Shown here piece after piece: positions 5,473 through 8,828 of a stretch of DNA of 8,828 nt; the stretch's first letter is position 1; the number at the start of each line of letters is the position of its first letter. The notes under the pieces are model-generated. The model saw only the letters and a list, made by a program, of their open reading frames with translations. It did no database searches and was not told the DNA's origin. Source of the stretch: CAZUEG01 sp043798775. GTDB lineage: Bacteria; Patescibacteriota; Minisyncoccia; Minisyncoccales; GWA2-46-15. The translations under genes were made by a program, and so were the position numbers. The DNA lies in contig JAZDOL010000013.1 of NCBI GenBank assembly GCA_043798775.1, positions 1 to 8,828 on the forward strand, read 5' to 3'.

Positions 5473-7176
5473 ATGTTTTCTGGTTTCAATAAGAGAGATG
5501 AGAAGTTTATGGTGAGTGTAATCGAACCAAATCTGGAATATAAAGAAAGAGATATGAGCGAGATTTTAAAGAAAATTAAAGAGTCAGACAAGAGTTTATT
5601 TGTTGGCGTTGCTGGCCCTGGAACAGGCAAAAGCACAGCTTTTAAAACCATTATCGATTCGGATGATTATAAGGGGAAAAAAGTATTAATTTTGTCTTTC
5701 ATTAAAAAGCTAATCAATGACTTATCTACAGATTTTAAAGATTTTAGTAATGTAGAGGTTTTAACTTTGCATGCATTTGCTAAACAGAAGTTGGGTGATG
5801 TTGATTTAAATGAAGATTTAGATCTTATAATTAGTGAGGATTTTTCATTCGTATATGATAGTAAAATCGAATATGATAAAAAGTTTTATGAGAATGATTT
5901 AACAGAAGATGAGGAGAAATTTTATAAAGAGAGAAAGAATTTTTACAAACATGAAAAAGAATTATACTCATTCAACTCAATAATTTATGCAGTCAATCGT
6001 TTTTTTAATAAATCAGAAAACAACATTCCATCAAAATATGATTTGATTCTAATAGATGAATTTCAGGATTTCAACAAGGCTGAGTTTGAGTTAATCAAAT
6101 TACTAAACAAAAAAAGCAAGGTCGTCGTGGTTGGTGATGACGACCAGTCTTTATACGGAGGTTTTAGAAATGCGAAGCCAAAACAAATAAGAGAATTATA
6201 TAAAGACGAAAGCACTGAGGAGTTTTCCCTCGACCATTGTTATAGGTGTACCGAAGTTATTGTTGATGCTACAAATAGTTTAATTACAAATGCCAAGAGT
6301 AAAGGTTTTTTAGCAGATAGTTTAGAAAATAAGAAGTTCTTATACCCCAAGGATAGAGAAGATAATAAAAATGAAGTAAGTAAAAAATACGACAAAATTG
6401 ATTTTATTCCATCAGTACAAGGTAATAAATTGATTTACGAACTAGAAAAGAGAATTAAAAAAGATATTGAGGGAGAAGGCAAAAAAAGAATTCTAATTTT
6501 AACACCCAGCTACTTTAAGCAAACTATCTATGCTGGGTTAATTGGAAAAGGCTTTAATGTCGTAGAGTTCGAGTTATTTTCAGATGAACAGTGTAATAAA
6601 ATAAAACACAAAAAACTAATCAGTAATTTTAAGGTATTAACTGAAAGGAAAACCGATAATTTGGCACTTAGAAGTATTTTGTCTTTATATTTAAAGCTGG
6701 GGGAACTTAAAGACATAGTAGTTAAAAGTAAACAAGAAAATAAAAAGATTTGGACTTACCTAAATGATAAGATAAAAAATAAAATTGAGTGTGACATCGA
6801 AATTTTCAAGAAAGTTAAAAAAGGTAAAGATAAATTAACCCCTAAAGAACTGAAAAGATTTAGCGAACTTTTTACCCTAAAGAATCTTCTGTCGAAGATG
6901 ATAGGCGGTTTTGACTCGGTTGCAAAAAATGCGATAGAGGTTGAGATGACAACTGTTATGAGTTCAAAAGGTCTTTCGGCGGATTTTGTCTATTATATTG
7001 GTATAGATGACAAAAATATTTTAGATAAAGAAACAAAAAAATTCACCGATCAAAAGATATGTGAATTTTTAGTTGCCATAACAAGGGCAAAAGAGAAATT
7101 AACATTAATTTCGTTGGAAGACAAAAAACCAAAGATTTTGGAATTTATTGACCAGAAGTATATTAATGAGTGTTAA
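5473..7176 (+). CDS. UvrD/Rep-like superfamily 1 helicase
   Basis: This is an ATP-dependent SF1 DNA helicase/translocase of UvrD/Rep/PcrA type, compact at 567 residues against about 650-750 for UvrD. Motifs in order are Walker A GPGTGKST (48-55), motif Ia LTLHAFA (97-103), Walker B DEFQD (195-199), motif III GDDDQSLYGGFR (221-232), arginine motif YR (257-258), motif V TVMSSKGLSAD (494-504), and motif VI VAITRAKEKL (534-543). Motif V has Met where many relatives have His. No nuclease or zinc domain is appended. The region is strongly AT-rich (15 G+C in 60 bases at 5881-5940, against 30 in 60 within groEL at 1021-1080). The first ATG lies in a GAAAAC/GTTTTC hairpin without a Shine-Dalgarno, so 5509 or 5554 may be the true start. 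The HEPN gene follows after 35 nt. Confidence 0.9.
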   Translation: MFSGFNKRDEKFMVSVIEPNLEYKERDMSEILKKIKESDKSLFVGVAGPGTGKSTAFKTIIDSDDYKGKKVLILSFIKKLINDLSTDFKDFSNVEVLTLHAFAKQKLGDVDLNEDLDLIISEDFSFVYDSKIEYDKKFYENDLTEDEEKFYKERKNFYKHEKELYSFNSIIYAVNRFFNKSENNIPSKYDLILIDEFQDFNKAEFELIKLLNKKSKVVVVGDDDQSLYGGFRNAKPKQIRELYKDESTEEFSLDHCYRCTEVIVDATNSLITNAKSKGFLADSLENKKFLYPKDREDNKNEVSKKYDKIDFIPSVQGNKLIYELEKRIKKDIEGEGKKRILILTPSYFKQTIYAGLIGKGFNVVEFELFSDEQCNKIKHKKLISNFKVLTERKTDNLALRSILSLYLKLGELKDIVVKSKQENKKIWTYLNDKIKNKIECDIEIFKKVKKGKDKLTPKELKRFSELFTLKNLLSKMIGGFDSVAKNAIEVEMTTVMSSKGLSADFVYYIGIDDKNILDKETKKFTDQKICEFLVAITRAKEKLTLISLEDKKPKILEFIDQKYINEC

Positions 7177-7211
7177 AAAATTAGAAGAATAAATTTTATG
7201 GTGCAAAAAAT

Positions 7212-7730
7212 ATGACAGGTAAAGAATTAGTAAAGAAATTTGAATACTACAACCACAGGGTAGATTTTTTGTGGAGTAAACGCCAAAGAATCGAGGCTCT
7301 TCTTTACATGAGTTTACTTGTTGAGATGTTGGCGAAAGATGCTATTTTAACTTTCGAAAAAATAATCGAAGGAGCAGCAGTTCAAAATCATGTAAATTTT
7401 AATCCCAGAAATCTTTATAGCAGAGATGATATTGAAAACCAGCCCTTGGGTTATCTGATTAAGGTCTTAAATGCATACACGAAAGACAAGGCTTTGATAG
7501 AAATGTTGGGGCGGTTTTCAAAGATGCGAAATAAATGTATACATAAACTTTTAGATCATGAGATGGGAGATGTATACAAAGAACTGAAAGGTTTCAATAA
7601 ATTTTATTACCAATTGGTGATAAAATTAATGAAATTACATACAAAACAAATGGAATTGGTAAATAAATCATTTTTTCATATGTGCGATGATTGTTTTAAA
7701 AAGATACTACCAAAGCAGATAAAATTATAG
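7212..7730 (+). CDS. HEPN-domain protein, putative RNase
   Basis: I assign this 172-residue, mostly helical protein to the HEPN superfamily from one motif and its layout. RNKCIH (106-111) is an exact RNxxxH motif, the metal-independent RNase site of many HEPN toxins and defence effectors. It follows a helix (GRFSKM), and an N-terminal helix carries Glu38 (LLVEMLAKDAIL), as in the HEPN four-helix bundle. A CDDC pair (158-161) near the C-terminus might bind metal or form part of an interaction surface. No membrane segment is seen. The gene follows the helicase by 35 nt in the same AT-rich composition, so the two are almost certainly one operon. No nucleotidyltransferase (MNT) partner is present. 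A non-catalytic HEPN role is possible. Confidence 0.72.
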   Translation: MTGKELVKKFEYYNHRVDFLWSKRQRIEALLYMSLLVEMLAKDAILTFEKIIEGAAVQNHVNFNPRNLYSRDDIENQPLGYLIKVLNAYTKDKALIEMLGRFSKMRNKCIHKLLDHEMGDVYKELKGFNKFYYQLVIKLMKLHTKQMELVNKSFFHMCDDCFKKILPKQIKL

Positions 7731-7748
7731 TCTGCCCCGAATTCCCCC

Positions 7749-7806
7749 AAAACAAAAAGAGGAGCAAGCGGAGGATTCCTCCCCAGACCCCTCCTCCTCC
7801 GCTTGC
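7749..7806 (-). terminator. Minus-strand intrinsic terminator
   Basis: On the minus strand GCAAGCGGAGGA (7806-7795) pairs perfectly with TCCTCCGCTTGC (7775-7764). TCCTCTTTTTGTTTT (7763-7749) follows. The T-run begins about five bases after the stem, slightly later than ideal. No T-run follows the hairpin on the plus strand, so the polarity is minus. It implies a transcript approaching the HEPN gene from the right. Confidence 0.5.
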
Positions 7807-7956
7807 GACATCCGCATTCAGAAAAAAGGAATCAGCCGAAGTTTTTCGGAATCCTTTCCCCAGAAAATTGTTTCCGCAAAACTTTGTCCGCATTGTTTCA
7901 GATTTCCTCGTCGGGATTGCTTTCAAAAAATGTTCGAACTTCGTCCAAAAAACACC

Positions 7957-8001
7957 GCACTTCGCCAATCTCAGCGGCAAGCACTGAGCTTGCCGAAGTG
8001 C
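7957..8001. repeat. Nested palindrome (GCACTTC...GAAGTGC)
   Basis: The outer arms GCACTTC (7957-7963) and GAAGTGC (7995-8001) enclose an inner perfect stem GGCAAG (7976-7981) with CTTGCC (7989-7994) around CACTGAG. The core resembles CTTCGNCAAGCTCAGTGC-type REP sequences that recur in many environmental bacterial genomes. That comparison is from memory. Confidence 0.55.
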
Positions 8002-8210
8002 TGTGTGCGTTCGAAAAAATTCGAACTGATTTCGCCCAAAATTTGTAGGGCGGGCGGAATTCCCCCCCCCAAAAAAACCCCTTCCGACCGCCCGCAGAAA
8101 CGACCCTTTCGGATTGAAAAACTGCCAAAGAACCTGAAAAAATATCGGCTCGAACTTCATTTTGGGCCAAAAGCGGGCTTCTTTCATTTTTAATTGGACT
8201 ACTTTCATAA

Positions 8211-8264
8211 AATTTGATAGTATTATATTGAAAGGATAGCATAATACTTTAATACTATCAAATT
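8211..8264. promoter_or_regulatory. Probable operator: perfect 15-bp inverted repeat before the XRE gene
   Basis: AATTTGATAGTATTA (8211-8225) is exactly complementary to TAATACTATCAAATT (8250-8264). A third heptamer TAATACT lies at 8242-8248, so the site holds one inverted and two direct copies of the same half-site. It ends nine bases before the XRE start codon, as expected for autoregulation. On the minus strand a TATAAT (8227-8222) lies inside it, so divergent transcription into the non-coding block could be controlled too. Confidence 0.65.
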
Positions 8265-8273
8265 AGTGATAAT

Positions 8274-8480
8274 ATGGCAATAGAAATCAACATAGGCAAA
8301 AATATAAAAAAGTATCGAAATAAGCAGGGATTATCCCAAGAGGATTTTGCCAAGAAATCTGGCGTGAAATACACTACTCTTACAAAAATTGAGAGTAATG
8401 TTATAAAAAAGCCGTCTGTGTTTATTATGGCAAAATTAGCCAAAGCGTTTGGTGTTTCAATAGAAGAATTAATAAAGTAA
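8274..8480 (+). CDS. XRE-family HTH transcriptional regulator
   Basis: This 68-residue protein is a single Cro/C1-type helix-turn-helix domain and nothing else. The domain covers about residues 7-67: IGKNIKKYRNKQGLS (helix 1), QEDFAKKSGV (helix 2), the recognition helix KYTTLTKIESN, then FIMAKLAKAFGVSIEELIK closing the five-helix bundle. It probably binds as a dimer to the 15-bp inverted repeat at 8211-8264 and represses its own gene. No effector or dimerisation domain is attached. No Shine-Dalgarno precedes the ATG. The next gene starts nine nt after its stop, so the two are co-transcribed. Such regulators often control adjacent mobile or toxin-antitoxin genes, but no toxin is recognised in the visible part. 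Confidence 0.9.
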   Translation: MAIEINIGKNIKKYRNKQGLSQEDFAKKSGVKYTTLTKIESNVIKKPSVFIMAKLAKAFGVSIEELIK

Positions 8481-8489
8481 AATAAATAT

Positions 8490-8750
8490 ATGAACAAGAA
8501 ATTTATTTGGATATTCGCAGTTATTTTAATCATTATTGCCAGTGGAGTATTTTATTTTTTGTATAAGCAACAATCTTCACCGGTGAATATACAAAACAAT
8601 ACAACTTATCCCCAAGCTTCAAATTTTGCTTTTTATCCAATCCACGAAATCAAGTTAAACAAGTTTAATTCTGGAACGTATAACACGGAGGGATATGTTG
8701 TAAAAATAGCTAATGGGCTTGGTATTACAATTGATAGTTTAATGAAATAA
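8490..8750 (+). CDS. Small membrane-anchored protein, probably a truncated chimera
   Basis: This 86-residue protein begins with a positively charged MNKK and a single hydrophobic helix (about 5-25), so it is anchored with its C-terminus outside. A short linker leads to SGTYNTEGYVVKI (61-73). From memory this resembles the first strand of an OB-like domain in a family common in Patescibacteria, which normally continues into a Cys-rich segment. Here the sequence turns instead into IANGLGITIDSLMK (73-86). That resembles the last helix of an XRE domain (compare LAKAFGVSIEELIK in the gene just upstream). A deletion between tandem XRE/anchor cassettes could explain this. Function of the residual protein is unknown. 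Confidence 0.65.
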   Translation: MNKKFIWIFAVILIIIASGVFYFLYKQQSSPVNIQNNTTYPQASNFAFYPIHEIKLNKFNSGTYNTEGYVVKIANGLGITIDSLMK

Positions 8751-8755
8751 AAATT

Positions 8756-8828
8756 ATGAATCGATCATTATTAAGCAAACAAATAAACAGAGAGCAGATT
8801 GATAGCTTGAAAAATAACACAAAAGCTC
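8756..8828 (+). CDS. Start of a hypothetical gene, cut by the window edge
   Basis: An ATG at 8756, five nt after the previous stop codon, opens a frame that runs uninterrupted to the end of the window for 24 codons (MNRSLLSKQIN...). The visible part is polar and probably helical. It is too short to identify. The tight spacing suggests co-transcription with the XRE gene and the anchored protein. Confidence 0.45.
   Translation, partial: MNRSLLSKQINREQIDSLKNNTKA

Larger units (their letters stand above)
7731..8210. other. Hairpin-rich, C-rich non-coding block; candidate minus-strand structured RNA
   Basis: There is no convincing gene here. Open frames on both strands encode low-complexity strings. 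The block is rich in inverted repeats: 7764-7775 with 7795-7806 (12 bp), 7825-7830 with 7852-7857 enclosing CCGAA/TTCGG, 7957-7963 with 7995-8001 enclosing 7976-7981 with 7989-7994, and 8034-8042 with 8159-8167 (9 bp) enclosing 8050-8057 with 8088-8095 (8 bp). GAATTCCCCC followed by an A-run occurs at 7739 and again at 8057. Read on the minus strand, the last hairpin is followed by T-rich sequence. It may be a structured transcript or a cluster of dispersed palindromic repeats. Confidence 0.45.

Noticed and set aside
5418..5651. 77-codon minus-strand frame across the helicase start
   Set aside because: It is opposite the Walker A region of the helicase and extends into the 83-bp repeat, with no recognisable protein.
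7212..7730. HEPN/MNT toxin-antitoxin pair
   Set aside because: Neither neighbour carries a nucleotidyltransferase motif, and the partner is a helicase.
7696..8242. Overlapping minus- and plus-strand open frames in the C-rich block
   Set aside because: Their products are low-complexity strings produced by homopolymers and palindromes, with no domain, no consistent start site, and mutual overlap in several frames.
5293..8273. Integrative element with attL/attR at tRNA-Ser
   Set aside because: I found no second copy of the tRNA 3' end downstream and no integrase gene. The only duplication is of the 5' half, upstream.
8258..8533. 91-codon minus-strand frame over the XRE gene
   Set aside because: It is antisense to a clear HTH domain, and its hydrophobic composition is a by-product of AT-rich coding.
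1..8828. UGA reassigned to glycine, as in Gracilibacteria/SR1
   Set aside because: No complete gene ends in TGA, which is suggestive, but no in-frame TGA occurs in conserved genes such as groEL either. Eleven stops are too few to argue from.

Overview
This window reads as a piece of a bacterial chromosome, most likely from the Candidate Phyla Radiation (Patescibacteria, Parcubacteria-like). That placement is inference. It rests on weak or absent Shine-Dalgarno sequences, a very short GIY-YIG protein, short TCCGCC...GGCGGA palindromes scattered between genes, a lemA-htpX-zinc ribbon cluster, and a small anchored protein whose N-terminus resembles one I know from that group. All complete genes use the standard code and end in TAA or TAG.

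Region 1 (1-2316) is the heat-shock chaperonin operon. A terminator from an upstream unit (4-64) is followed by a TTGACA/TAATAT promoter, a well-formed CIRCE operator (179-205), groES, groEL and a strong intrinsic terminator. Region 2 (2317-4914) starts with a new TATAAT promoter. It carries lemA, the membrane zinc protease gene htpX, a double zinc-ribbon protein, and a 108-residue protein I do not recognise.

Region 3 (4915-5472) is a small tRNA-associated element. An intact tRNA-Ser(GGA) gene lies at 5293-5378. Upstream is a dead copy of its 5' part, which ends exactly at the end of the 5' anticodon-stem strand. Between the two copies sits a GIY-YIG nuclease gene. It starts 3 nt after the dead copy and takes its stop codon from the intact tRNA's D-arm. 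The dead copy is split by two 30-bp inserts, each made of two 15-bp palindromes whose arms covary.

Region 4 (5380-8206) is an AT-rich two-gene unit: a compact UvrD/Rep-like superfamily 1 helicase and a HEPN-type protein with an exact RNxxxH motif. It is flanked by an 83-bp inverted-repeat element on the left. On the right is a hairpin-rich, C-rich block of about 470 nt that ends in a minus-strand terminator. The pairing looks like a candidate nucleic-acid defence module.

Region 5 (8211-8828) holds an XRE regulator behind a perfect 15-bp inverted repeat, a small membrane-anchored protein that looks like a deletion chimera, and the first codons of another gene.

The two candidates for undescribed biology are the GIY-YIG element that appears to have entered a tRNA gene at the anticodon stem/loop border and rebuilt its 5' half, and the helicase-HEPN pair next to it.
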